Made by a program: the position numbers and the translations under genes. Positions 13,553-25,145 of a stretch of 64,000 nt of DNA are shown here, in pieces. The stretch's first letter is position 1; every line of letters begins with the position of its first letter. Location of the stretch: the NCBI RefSeq assembly GCF_964204645.1, contig NC_134026.1, positions 21,036,650 to 21,100,649 on the forward strand. The letters are read 5' to 3'. This DNA comes from Tubulanus polymorphus. Its lineage: Eukaryota; Nemertea; Palaeonemertea; Tubulaniformes; Tubulanidae. Under the pieces are notes generated by a model. It worked only from the letters and a program-made list of their open reading frames with translations, made no database searches and was not told the DNA's origin.

Positions 13553-15466
13553 GGCTCCGGGTCAGTCAAGATCTAGAGTTAAATAATTGCCTCTAAAACG
13601 AATCGCTTGAGAGCCCATTGTTAAATTGAGCCGGTTTTCACACTACAGCCAATCTAGAGTAAATTCACGCAATAAGTCTTGGACGGGTTCTTTTCTTCAC
13701 ATTATTCTTCTGTCTTATATTTCGCTCGTCCCGAAATAAGGAGTAATCTTAAATTGACTAATGGTAGTTAAACATGGTTCGTCTTCCAGTATTATTATTC
13801 CAAGAAAGGCTTCTGCCTGGTCCATTACTAGAACAAGAGTGGGTGTTTAGGTTGCCTTGCTATATCTGTTTAGGCTCATACCGGTGTTTTTGATGTTTTA
13901 TTTAGACAATTGTCTTTTATTTCTTCTGTTTTATGTTTTCTGTTTATATATTTACTTATAAACTTTGGTTATTCGCTGGTATCTACGTACATGTGATACT
14001 TTGAGTACACCCATGCAAGTTATAAAAGTGGTACGCCTCGGGCGTGAAAAAAAACGTCGTAGGCATTTTCATTTGTTTTTATAGGTTTTAACGAATGAAT
14101 GGATGAAACATCTCAGGCACGGGAATACCTCATCGTTTGAGTTGTTAGCTGCCTATCACCACTCCGAAATGAAAATATATTGAATATCATTTTTCACGTG
14201 CCGTAAGAAAACTTAATCCGTTATACTCTAGAATATATTTACTCGCTAAATTATTTACGTTATTGATAATGATAACAATGATGATAATGATAACCAATGT
14301 AACTTGTCGAACGGAAATAGGACACAGTCAGTGATATTGTAATTCGATATTATTTTCTTCCAGGAAAAAGTCCATGGTCGTTTGTGGTGAAAGCCAACTT
14401 TCCTTAAACTTGTATGGAATTGTTTTTCAATTCTTTAAATTGTCTTCAACTGTTTTTAGAAAGCGAAATAGAAATCATACTTACTTACCCTAATGGCGTT
14501 GGTGACGTATAATAAGTAGGCCTACTGTGAATGTTCATGTGATTCGTTGCTGAAACTTTTGTCGAAAAAAGAACAATCGATAAAATCGTTGATATTTCAA
14601 AAATGCTTCCGATATCCATTGCCATCTTTGAAAAATGCCGTTTTCAAAAATGCATCCTGAAATGTGTTTGAAGAGCCCTTGTTTTGCATGTAAACATACT
14701 CCTGGAAAATATGTGCCACTTGTTTCCGTTGTAAGGTAAAAAGCTCCCGATTAAAAACCCGAACAATCCCGTATTGGTAATTCTTGTTCCGACGGTGGTG
14801 CTTACGAACAAGAACCACCCGACCTCCTCCACACAATATGCTCAAACGTAACTATATCATAATCGCCTCAAATTAATTCTTTCCACTGTGCAGTGTTTGT
14901 TTAAGAAATGCGTTAGGAAAAACTCAAAAAGTTGATGGATAATTGAGTAGAAATGAAGTCAACATTCTAAGCGTTATCTGATCGGTCTGCACCCGTATTC
15001 ATCGCAACAGTTTGTTTTCAAAGAAGACCGTTTACGCAAACAATAATACTACTGAATTACGCGACGTTAAACTAAACAAAATGTGTGTTCATTTTCTTTT
15101 TTATGGAGAGAATATGAAGAAGAAACTCGACGAAGTTTTCTTTTAATCGGCATTATATTGTACCGCACAATAATTGCCGACGTCGTGTAGCTGTTACAAA
15201 TTCTACATTATACAACAAACGTGTCAAAAATTCCCGATTCATTTCGGAATACCGTACCAACATTCTGAGTCAAGACATTGTAACCTGGAATGGGTCTGAA
15301 CACTGAATACTCGGGATTTTGTGTAGCGTCCATGTACAAAATTGTTTGTAAGAATGATAGAAACTTATAAGCAATTATAGGATTGCCTCGGATTAAAAAG
15401 AAAACTAAAATGTTAAAACATAAATATTTTTATCATTTAATTCAGCATATAAGACATTTAGACACT

Positions 15467-15565
15467 TGGGTCCAGTTCCACAGTTCTGAGTTAAGAAAAA
15501 CATTGAAAATGAACTAATTTTAACTCAGAGTTAACTCTAACTCACAACTGTGGAATTGGGTCTTG
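15467..15565. mobile_element. MITE with GTCCAGTTCCACAG termini, copy 1
   Basis: The left end (GGGTCCAGTTCCACAGTTCT, then GAGTTAAGA) pairs with an imperfect reverse complement on the right (CTAACTCACAACTGTGGAATTGGG). It is short, has no coding capacity and has a second full copy at 28619-28711. Diverged ends of the same type (GTTCCACAG with GAGTT) are seen near 44520 and 49150. Confidence 0.7.
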
Positions 15566-15941
15566 GGTCTTACGCGATAAATAAAATGAACGCCGACGCG
15601 ATTAAATCCAAACCGCATGCTTTGTTTCGACGAAACAACACGCGCCTCAGTTGATTATTCCACTTACAAACTATGGAAAATACCAACAAGTGGAATATTG
15701 TGTTTTTCTTTAGGCGAAGCGATTCGAATTTCTATCAGACGAAGAGGAGTAGGTTTGAAATGTATAATGGAACAGGAAGTTGCTCGCATCGATTATCAAC
15801 ATAGATGATATTTCAGTCCTATTTCTAATCATCGTATACGCATAACACTTATCAATATGAGAGTGGGAAATTCACCAATGACGTTTTTATCGTTACTGCC
15901 TGACTATTAAAATGACTATGAAATTAATTATTAAACCACAA

Positions 15942-16119
15942 GGGGTACTCTTTTATCAGATCGGAGAATCCGTTTGTCTCCAATCGCACTCTATTATTGG
16001 CCCTGTGACCTTTTCGGAGAGACTGAAACCTCTTTTCTGTCGAGGTGGTGTGATTAGGATTTTGCGTGGAGCCAACCGGAGATTTCGGATGGAGACTTAG
16101 AGGTCATAAGAGTATGCCC
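15942..16119. mobile_element. MITE with TACTCTTTTATC termini, copy 1
   Basis: About 178 bp with terminal inverted repeats of the type GGGGTACTCTTTTATC, present at the far end as CATAAGAGTATGCCC. The interior (GTCGAGGTGGTGTGATT, then GGAGCCAACCGG) is shared with 22552-22728 in the same orientation. No transposase. Open frames across it are shadows of the repeat. Confidence 0.75.
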
Positions 16120-16476
16120 AAGGTATCGGTTGCGAAGCAGACATCACCATCATCATCAGTTGGAATGCCAGTACGCAGCAGAAAACGATTTGGTTCAACG
16201 ATTACTGGCATTTACGAATATTTTCCTAAATTAAATCATCTTCTTCATTGTATTTGTTTCGGCAGGGTATAGGGAACACAACAAATCCGGAGACGCATAC
16301 GACGCGCTTCACATCCGTATTTTGAAACAAACAGTGTGTTGATTAGACATCCTCATAGCCCTCCTTCGAGTCTAGAACAGACTGGTGATCGTTACGGCAA
16401 TGGTGGCTGATTAACGGCCATATTTAGAAAGAATATTCGATCGCCTCCAATTCAAAAACAGAATCTACAATTTTCA

Positions 16477-16615
16477 TTTTAACGCCGCGCTAAAACCAAC
16501 TCTTCTGTCGTTAAAAACAACTATTATAAAGTGGCGTTAAACCAACGAAAGAGATCGCGTTAAGCGGAAAAAGACCATGTTAAAACGAAAAGTTGGTTTT
16601 AACGTAGCGTTAAAA
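16477..16615. repeat. Fold-back repeat with 25-bp arms
   Basis: The arm at 16477-16501 (TTTTAACGCCGCGCTAAAACC...) is matched in reverse complement at 16591-16615 with two mismatches. A further partial unit (TTTCAACGCAGCATTAAAC) follows at 16626. Likely a MITE with extra GCGTTAAA sub-repeats inside. Confidence 0.7.
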
Positions 16616-17511
16616 AACTAAAAATAGGTTTCAACGCAGCATTAAACAAGCTTATGGATGTAGCATTTTTTTCAAGTGGCCCGAATCAGCCACCATATTA
16701 CGGCGAGTATTCTGGAAATTCCGTGTAGTTCAATGCCGCGAGTGGAGTCTTCTCTTTTACGCGTTGATACCATAATGTATAATGACGACGAGACCGATCA
16801 TCATGATTAACACGGTACCACACCCAGATGCCGGGTACAGTCTATATTGCGGAATTACAACGTAACGGAAAGCAATTAACACGTTTAACAGATATCTTGT
16901 GGTAATACAGATGACTAGAACCCACCAAAATCGGATCAACTCTGATAACCGTTGAACTCGGATGTTTTTTGAAATACTGTTTGTGACACTATATACATGA
17001 AATACATTAACATCCACTCGGATATCACTCAAGTCGGACACATTTTTTACGGTCCCAAAAGTCCCATGAGCGAAGTCTGATGTGGATGCCTAGTTAGAAT
17101 TCACAGAATTCGGTAATCTACTTTCTGTTATGCTTTTCAAATACGTATCCATTGAGAATCCGCATTGTACGTACGAGTCTTTTCTAAATTTCCGTATTAT
17201 TCGGTTCGTTTTGAGGAAGAATTAGACAATTAACCGGTGTAAAACTTCTGCTAGATATACTTTTGATATTCATCCGAATGGGCTTGGAACAAATGATTTA
17301 GATCGAATAATATCATACTGAAGTGTCATGTTTTATACATATTGCTGCGGTGTGTTCGTACGATTTCCTCGCTTGATCTGAAACTTATATCTGAAACTTA
17401 ATACTTGAAGATTCGTGTCAGGATGGTTCATTTCTTGATCACAAATTGTGTATTTGCTATTACGTTAAACGATACACACGATGGCACTAAATCTTGAGTG
17501 AAACCACGATA

Positions 17512-17721
17512 TTACGTGTTAATTTCGCCAGTTTCCCCGTCTTTTTTCACGCTGCTATGCGTCGTACCGCTTTCCAGTAATGTTGTACTCGTCCGCACAC
17601 AAGAATCACTAACCGAATCTCCCTCTATCCAAGTGTCTCTTCTCTTCTTAGGTTTCTTGGAAATTTGCGTCATACTAGTCTGCGTGACGTTTACCTGGCG
17701 TTTACTAGGTGCGCAACCCAT
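17512..17721 (-). CDS. Candidate first coding exon with an N-myristoylation signal
   Basis: A minus-strand open frame of 69 codons starts Met-Gly-Cys-Ala-Pro-Ser-Lys. That fits the N-myristoyltransferase consensus (Gly2, Ser6, Lys7), and Cys3 is a likely palmitoylation site. The rest is polar and Ser/Thr-rich with a basic KKPKKRR cluster. Two possible 5' splice sites exist: after codon 9 (CAG|GTAAAC) and near the end (AC|GTAATA). The start resembles PDE8-type N-termini (MGCAPS), but no further exon was found, so no function is assigned. The longer 150-codon frame on the opposite strand (17498-17950) has no such signal. It could be chance. Confidence 0.25.
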   Translation of the reverse strand: MGCAPSKRQVNVTQTSMTQISKKPKKRRDTWIEGDSVSDSCVRTSTTLLESGTTHSSVKKDGETGEINT

Positions 17722-18744
17722 GCTAAAGACAATCGTCGCTCATTCAGATTCGGATTTGAATTTATTGCTCCTGAAAGTATACAATTTTTCGAAGACAGCG
17801 TACAAAATTAAGCTGTTCACAGTCATACAATTGCGGTGTCGAAATATCGAGTTGTTTAAAATGCGAAATTTTGGGTTAGAAAAAAAGTCATATGGCCGCG
17901 ATGCTCTTTCGTATTTAAGTGCATCGTTGTTCCGGGAAGGGGCGTATTAAGATAGAAATTATGGAACCAGGAAATAATGTTTTCTTGTGATATTTCAAGT
18001 ATTTACTTTGCTTTGCAATTTTCCGCCTATATTTCCCTGCTTGAACACCTTAACATTATGCATATTATGTGTTGAACTCAAACGAACGAGTAACGATTTT
18101 TTATTTTTTTGGTAAAAGCCTGTGAATGAAGACTGCTATAAGGCGATAGAAATGATAAACAACGAAAATCCCTATAACGAGTTATGATAGTAGATCCAGA
18201 TATCTGACGTATTTCTACAACAATACATGCCATCTATTTAACATAGGAAAGTGTCACTCCGTTTTCTTCGAGTATAAATGTTCACGTTAAGAAAAATGTC
18301 AAATCCACTCAATAATGGCCGTGCTTACCTTATCTTCAATGGCTTAGCTATCGTGCATCTGAAGAGAATTCTTCTTTCGGAACTCGAACCATTCTTGTCT
18401 ATTCTCGGGAGTTGTTTGTGATAAATGCAACTACGACTTAGCGGATACATATCCATGACAACGAACGTCTACATTCGAGATGATACTTTATAATGCGAAA
18501 TGGCGTCATCGCGATTCACACTTTTAAAAACGTTTTCATATATATCATACCAGTTAATCAGGGGCAAAACCAAATGGGTGGTGTCAAGTTGCCTTGAAAT
18601 TTCGCGGTAAAATATCAAATATATACATCTATACCTAAAGAAAAGTCTAAATTCATAAGCTTGTTCATTGTGTATTTTCAAAAATGAGTTACTTTTTCTG
18701 ATGAGCTTTCTTTCGGGACGCCTCTTTAATCATACGATATGCTC

Positions 18745-18795
18745 GATTTTGGAGGTGCATCCCTCCCCGATTCAGACCTATAGATCCGCCCCTGT
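18745..18795. repeat. Repeat terminus ending TAGATCCGCCCCTG
   Basis: The block GGTGCATCCCTCCCC followed by TAGATCCGCCCCTG matches the CCTAGATCCGCCCTTG end of 47630-47904. Only one terminus of the element could be placed. Confidence 0.4.
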
Positions 18796-20636
18796 AAATC
18801 ACTATCCTTATATTCATATCTGACATTTCATGAGAGCGAAATTTTGTCGAAGAAGGCGCTCGGTGACGTGTTAATAAGTCAGTTTAAAGCAATCAATTAT
18901 CATCTTGTGGAAATTTCGTCTGCGGCAAAATCATGAAATAATCATTGAAAATGCCTGGGAACCGACGCAATAACTGATTGAGATATGACCCAACAAAATT
19001 ATTAAGTATTCATTATCAAGTAACTAGCGAGCAAAAACGAAATTGATCATGTCATATTTTGTCCTGTGTGATGAGTGTTAATGATACTTTATGTTTGTTC
19101 GGTCGATGCTCCGTTGTTTGACTATATTTCCACCCGAATCCATTTTGACAGTCATCATTATAGCTGTGTGTTATACCATGTTTCTGGCTTGGCAATAATT
19201 CAAACCGAAAGCTCGAGGGTTGAACCTTGGCAAACGATCGTAAGGCCGTATTTCCTATTAGTTGGATAACGGATCCGCCGCCGAATCTTTTCCGATCCTA
19301 GGTTCGTTTGTATTTTTTTCCCACCGCCCTCTTATTTCTAAGCATAGACATGAAAGCAACAATTATTAAACATATATTTTTCTTCGACTGCTACATCATG
19401 CTTTTGACATCACAAACAAAAAAGTGGGCGGTGGTGTTCTGATGGACATATTTGTCGGGTTCGTTCAGTAAATAGCGTCATTAGCGACATCAGTTATGTG
19501 TGTTGTCAGTAAATAATATATACTTTTATCCAAAATTACCTCCAAAAAACAATTTCTATCTTTTTTTTCAGAGAACTTTTTTGAAATTTTTTCTCGCATC
19601 TGCAATTATTTCACGTCCATCAAATCCGTAATCCAACTTATAATATAAAAACGGCCTGGACGTGTTATCCCAGATATAGCAAGTGTGAAGTTGTTTAAAA
19701 GATGCGTACAGAAATGTGTCGCCGGTCTTAAAATTCGCTGTCAAGTGATGGTAAAACACAACTATCAAAATTTTCGTGACGATTGAATGATTTTGTTTAC
19801 ACGATTTACATTTCAATTGATTTTTTATGCATAGTGCTACACTATACATTTCTTCAAAATGATTCGAAATCGATTGAAAACGTAGAGCACGCAAATAAAA
19901 TCATGCAATCATGAAAATGTTGATAGTTGCGCTTTTACTACTGTTATCTAACTGCCCTGGATACCCTTCCGAAATTAGATTCACCGTCACATTTCGGTAA
20001 TGAATACAGATTTTGATTGTCTCTGGGACAAACTCGTTAATTTACAAAGGCCACTTTTTCGATTCTGCCGCCCATAACGAGCAACTAATTATAGCTGCCG
20101 CGAAACGATCTGTGAGAAACTCCGGTCTTTTGCTTCCGATTTACTGTCAGGATCGACTGATTGATGAAACAACAGCGTATGGAGGCTCTCGCTGAAAACC
20201 CCATAATTTCAGCGGACGGCACTATCGCCCATTACGTGTCGAGAATCATTTCGCTGCAATAGGATAATCGCCATAAACTTTCGGAAATTACACTAAAACA
20301 GCACAAGGTGTTGTTGTTCGTTTCGTCAGACTTCACTTTGCGGAGATCTTCGCCTCAATCGCCAGATGGCGAAAACGGAAAAAGAAATGAACATTGTTTC
20401 TTGTTAAAATTCGATCCATGTTGACCGTTCACATAGAAATATATATAGCTCATCATCTAATGTCTATTTATTAATTGATGAGACCTGTTTTTCTGGGATA
20501 TTTTGCTTACTTTTTGGGGCACATACCTCATTTATGTCTTAACAGAATGCCAAAAATCGCGGACAACAACTGAATATCCGATATTATTCCAGTTCTGTAC
20601 CAATTAGATGGATTGGCAAAAAGACTCCTTAAGTCC

Positions 20637-20824
20637 AGTTGAATGAGAGAGAAAATCCTCCATTTTGTGAAATTTCTTGAATTTTTACATTGTCACCATG
20701 CCTACAAAATGAAGTTATTTTTCTTGTGGGGTCTCAACAACTAAATCAGGGTGGCGTAGGCATGGTAACAATGTTCAAATCCAAGAAATTTCACAAAATG
20801 GAGGATTTTCTCTCTCATTCAACT
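20637..20824. mobile_element. Hairpin MITE with 69-bp arms
   Basis: Positions 20637-20705 and 20756-20824 are reverse complements over 69 bp with about four mismatches. Arms begin AGTTGAATGAGAGAGAAAAT and end GCCTAC. The spacer is 50 bp. No open frame. The high arm identity suggests a fairly recent insertion compared with other inverted repeats here. Confidence 0.85.
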
Positions 20825-21875
20825 GTATTAGTCGCATTGCCGGATTCGAATTAATTCAAATGAGATAAAATGTACAAAATGCTCATTTCTATAGTGAAAA
20901 ACCCACGATAAGACGGAAAACGTAGGAGATCTGACGTTTCGACTAATATATATGAGTCATTTTCAAAATCTGATTAAAAATATCTTTCCTAGTTTTTTCA
21001 TCTTTATCGCGGTTTTTTTTTCACTTTACTAGCAGCAGTCACTTGTTTATGGGAACCAATGCTCATTTTTGTTCTTCCCATTTTTTTTCTATTTTTCAAA
21101 GTGAACAGTCGCTATGCAACAAGGTAAACGTTTTCTAATCATCGATGAAACTCTTTCGTCTCCCTAGAGACACTAATGGTAATACATAATGGATGTCACG
21201 GGAATGTTCGATTATCATCCCAGTAGATAATCCGAAATTAATATTTCCATTATTTCAACTGGAGTAATGGAAATATTACCGGATGAATGTTATATTCTCA
21301 GTACGTATACGCCACGGTACCACTTTCAAAATACACCGATGGTTGAATTGTAGCCAACCTAACTGTTGACTCAATATTTTGAACTCAGTCACGACTGTGC
21401 AACTTTTCCCTTAAACATGGCGGATTTAGGTTCCAATTTCCGGTTCTGACTAGCGCCATCAAACGAGAAAATTCAGAACTTGAATTTGTCCATACCCCGT
21501 TTTCTACATGTTACCTGCCTGATGATGGTAATTTGCTTCGATATGGCGGTGGTTAAAGTAAATTCTAATTGTAGGACTTCTTCAATCATGAGTCGACACG
21601 GTTGATACAATAAACTCATACCAAAAATCCACAAACACCAGTATTTCAAATATTTTCGTTTACACATCCCCTCAGAAAGGTTACATATAACCATATATTC
21701 ATGTGTTCATATCAAAAGCGAATGTGTAACAACAATAAATGAGATAGATTAACATATTCCATTAACGATTCGAGCAGTCATCATTATTCATCGTAAATTA
21801 TATGTTTAACTCAATAGATGTACCACACATAATTATAGTAAAAAGAATTATGATAACAAATCAAAAGATTTACTA

Positions 21876-22033
21876 CAGTAGACCCCGCTTGCCCCGGAGC
21901 TAGCGGGACCAATAGATTGTCTCCGATGTACACAAATTCAGTGGCAGCCGTATCAAGTGGTAATATATACAGTATATTGTCCGGGGCATGCAATATTCCA
22001 CGGCAATCGAGTCCGGGGAAAACGGAGTCTACA
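21876..22033. mobile_element. pogo/Tigger-like MITE
   Basis: Starts TA-CAGTAGACCCCGCTTGCCCC. The right end in reverse complement reads TAGACTCCGTTTTCCCCGG, giving imperfect terminal inverted repeats. CAGT(T/C)GA-type ends next to TA are typical of pogo/Tigger-derived MITEs, so this assignment rests on end similarity only. Similar elements lie at 29541, 45869, 53039 and 55241. Confidence 0.5.
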
Positions 22034-22551
22034 AATTCTATTTTATCTACTAAAACTGATTTTCTGAATGAAGAAGCAATGTACGGTCGTTGAAAAGAGA
22101 ATTTCGAAACTCTATGGAGGTCGCCAATTCAGGCGGATGTTTTGGCTTAGCTAGAAAAATCCTGAGTTGTTTCGCTGCATGCGTATTCAGAAGATTATTC
22201 CGTAAAAAATTTAATTCAGGAACCAATCAACCCACTGCCTGGAACCAGCCCACTTGTGACATTGGCCGTTGTAAATGAAGTGATTGGTATCCAAAGCCTG
22301 GCATTTTGAAGTGAGTTAATTTTCGATTATGCAGTATGTGTCTCGGGTGAGGTCCTGGACATATGGAAAGACAATCAAAGTTTAAAATGATGAAGACGAA
22401 GTATGAAATGTCTCAGGGTTTGTCCAGGCAGCTGATTGATAGTTACAAAATCTGATAGGTCCTATGCACAAGCTATTTCAACAATATGACGACGAATGAG
22501 AACTTAGAATACTTATTCCAAATTGGAAAAATTCAGTCAATATTGGTCTTT

Positions 22552-22728
22552 GGGTGTACTCTTTTATCAGATCGGAGAATCCGTCTGCCTCCAATCGTAC
22601 TCTTTTATCGGTCACGTTTTCGATGGTCCGAAACCTCCTTTCTGTCGAGGTGGTGTGATTCGGATTTTGTCTGGAGCCAACCGGCGATTTCGGATAGAGA
22701 CTTGGGAGGTGATAAAAGAGTAAGCCCC
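22552..22728. mobile_element. MITE with TACTCTTTTATC termini, copy 2
   Basis: Same family and orientation as 15942-16119. The left end is GGGTGTACTCTTTTATCAGA and the right end is GATAAAAGAGTAAGCCCC, clean inverted repeats. It lies about 120 bp beyond the stop codon of the GPCR gene and so may fall in its 3' untranslated region. Confidence 0.8.
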
Positions 22729-22844
22729 AAGGGATGAAATACCTGTATATAGGCCAATAACGGATCATAGCGCATGGAGAGCACGCTTAGGTTGGTTCAG
22801 GGGTTGATTGCTAACAAGAGATTGATTCCGACGTGTTACCAGTC

Positions 22845-23882
22845 CTAAGAAAGGTTTCCTTTGCAGCTGTTAGTTACCGCATTCAACTCCGCCATCTCTG
22901 TTTCGCGACTCAACATACTTCCACGGAAATGACTAACGCGAAGAATTTTCCGACGAAATGCCACACGAAATCTCGACCCCGTGTAGAAATACAAGACGAA
23001 ATTTACGCTAGAGTTCACGCACAACGAAATGCCCGACACGGTGCTCATTTCTTTAAACAACGGATCAGATACCAGATACAACGACGTGCTTACAACGAAT
23101 GGTATTGACGAGATCAGAAAAACCGTACTCACTGCAATGATGCGGATGGACGGGTCATCGGCGTTCGAGGATGCTCGGGGATTTTCACGGTTAGTGCTGG
23201 CCGATCTTCGAAAAGAACGAGCCTGTTTAACGGTATAAATCATGAATGAATTGCAAACAAATACTATCCCGATCGGCAATATACAGGCCATTAGTAATCG
23301 TATGATGGTACCTAGCACTTTCACCCTCGGCCGACCCGCACGTTTGATCAGCTCGGTTAGGCAAATGCCGACGGCCACCGACAATGCGAATACGATGCCC
23401 GTCACAACACCGGCGTTCTTCGCTGAAAAGTTTCGCACCCGAAGCGGATGCCGAACGGCCAAAAACCGGTGAATTGTTACGACCACAACCATCCAAAACG
23501 TGAAAATTCGCGCGAAATATCTACAATATACTGCCATCTGGCCGATTTTGAAGTAGAATCTACAAGACTCGATCGCTATTTCGACAAAACAGCTAATACC
23601 GATATGCACTAAACTGTACAACAAGAATATCGTGTCCGATATAGCCAACGAAATGAGAAACACATTCTGTGCGGTTTTGGAATTTTCGGCCAGTAATACG
23701 ATGACGCTGAGAATGTTGAGAACGATTCCGATTGGACAAATAACGGCGATGAAACAGGCGCTGATCATTTGAAGAAGCGCATATTCCCCATTGATACACG
23801 ATTCGTCATAACACACATCTAAATGGGCTCCACTTTCGTAAGTTAAATTCACGAGTTCACCACCAGCACCACTCATTTCCAT
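22845..23882 (-). CDS. Rhodopsin-type (class A) peptide GPCR, single exon
   Basis: 345 codons, intronless. Seven hydrophobic segments: TM1 about 36-64 (Asn in GIVLN), TM2 about 73-96 (LAISD), TM3 about 115-137, TM4 about 157-176, TM5 about 194-217, TM6 about 246-270 and TM7 about 280-301. The Asn-Ser-Ser-Val-Asn-Phe motif at the end of TM7 and the TM3 sequence FTFWMVVVVTI resemble invertebrate FMRFamide/myosuppressin-type receptors; that subfamily is an inference. An N-glycosylation site (NLT) lies near residue 12. Oddities: the TM3 motif is His-Arg-Phe (138-140) rather than Asp/Glu-Arg-Tyr, and the second extracellular loop is only about 17 residues with no Cys, so the usual disulfide to TM3 is absent. 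A second Met follows two codons after the first. It is expected in the plasma membrane coupling to a G protein. Ligand unknown. Confidence 0.9.
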   Translation of the reverse strand: MEMSGAGGELVNLTYESGAHLDVCYDESCINGEYALLQMISACFIAVICPIGIVLNILSVIVLLAENSKTAQNVFLISLAISDTIFLLYSLVHIGISCFVEIAIESCRFYFKIGQMAVYCRYFARIFTFWMVVVVTIHRFLAVRHPLRVRNFSAKNAGVVTGIVFALSVAVGICLTELIKRAGRPRVKVLGTIIRLLMACILPIGIVFVCNSFMIYTVKQARSFRRSASTNRENPRASSNADDPSIRIIAVSTVFLISSIPFVVSTSLYLVSDPLFKEMSTVSGISLCVNSSVNFVLYFYTGSRFRVAFRRKILRVSHFRGSMLSRETEMAELNAVTNSCKGNLS

Positions 23883-25145
23883 CCTTGTTTGGATATTTCA
23901 AAATCCGATCTCCTAAGAATCATTCACCACCGGCATCGTGCTGGGAATTGATATCATTTTGCGCACCGCGCCTCCAATATAGTCAAAGTGTTGCGCGTGA
24001 CTGTTGCGGATTCGACTCGACTCTCCGTCAACTGACTTCGGTGACGCCACGATGAAAAAAGAATTCTTACCGTGGTTTGTGATTAGTCCAGCACATAATC
24101 AAAAATGCGTACCCCGGAGAATTCAGAAGTTAACTACTGGACTGGTTTACCGGTAGATTAGATTTTTTTATCTGAAAACCCGACGCGCGGTAACACACGC
24201 TATTTTCCCCCGGCTAATTATATATTCCGTCAATACACAGCCGTATCGAGATGTCAAACCGAGTAAGAAGGATGCTCGCTCACTCACTCACCGACTGCCA
24301 AATTCTCTTCCGCCCTGCCATTAGATATCAGTTTATCGCATTAGGTCTACGCGGGTAACAGCTTGTGAATAAATACAATATATCGACTACTGAATTTATA
24401 GTATGCGATTTAGTCATTTTGCACGGGGCAGAGTGTCTGAAATGGCACACCGACAAAAAAATTAGTCCAAACGTTCAAGAGATTAATTAGCTATAATAAG
24501 AAACAAATTATCCTCATTTTCCCGAAAAAAAGTCTAGGCCTGCATATATTCGGTTATATCTCACTGTCGTGGCTATAACGCTTGTTTTGTGGTTAAGCGA
24601 CACCTCTCTTCACAAAACCTATTTCAATCATGTTAGTGAACAACACTGGGTGGATTTTTTTTTCAATTTCTGAGCTTGAACTGACTTTGTTATTTATAGA
24701 TAATATCAAAAATACATCTCTTTATGTATTTTTGATAATATCGAGGGCGCGTCGACAGAAAAATGAATTGTAGACAAATTCACGTATGATAATATCTACA
24801 TATGGACGCACCAGTATAAATTTGCTTGCAAGTAGAAGACATAAAGGAATGATACCCCAAGAACCTATAAAAGAATAGAATCTAAATGATGAGTTTGAAA
24901 GCGGCAGATGATTTGAAAAGCCTTAGATCAACACCAAGAATTGGTGCACATGTACCGCATGCAACAGGTCCATGCCAGATCTATTATTCGCCAACTCTTT
25001 ATGTAACAAATAAATAGAATTTGTTTGTATATATATTGCAATGTATTCAATATTGGCAATATTGGGGCTTTCAATGCTCGTTAAGATGACAGAGAATATC
25101 AATTATATTGCAAGTTGATCCCCCTTCCGGCAGTGTTATTAAACA
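23883..25145. other. Intergenic region between the GPCR and TSP1 genes
   Basis: Upstream flank of the GPCR and downstream flank of the TSP1/fibrinogen-like gene, both on the minus strand. It contains a near-perfect hairpin at 24699-24742 (GATAATATCAAAAATACAT and its complement). No coding exon seen. Confidence 0.5.

Noticed and set aside
16757-17041. 94-codon hydrophobic minus-strand frame resembling two membrane spans
   Set aside because: No receptor or channel motif, no splice sites that extend it, and hydrophobic runs arise easily in AT-rich DNA.
17498-17950. 150-codon plus-strand frame
   Set aside because: Antisense to the MGCAPSK candidate. No motif beyond a hydrophobic stretch.
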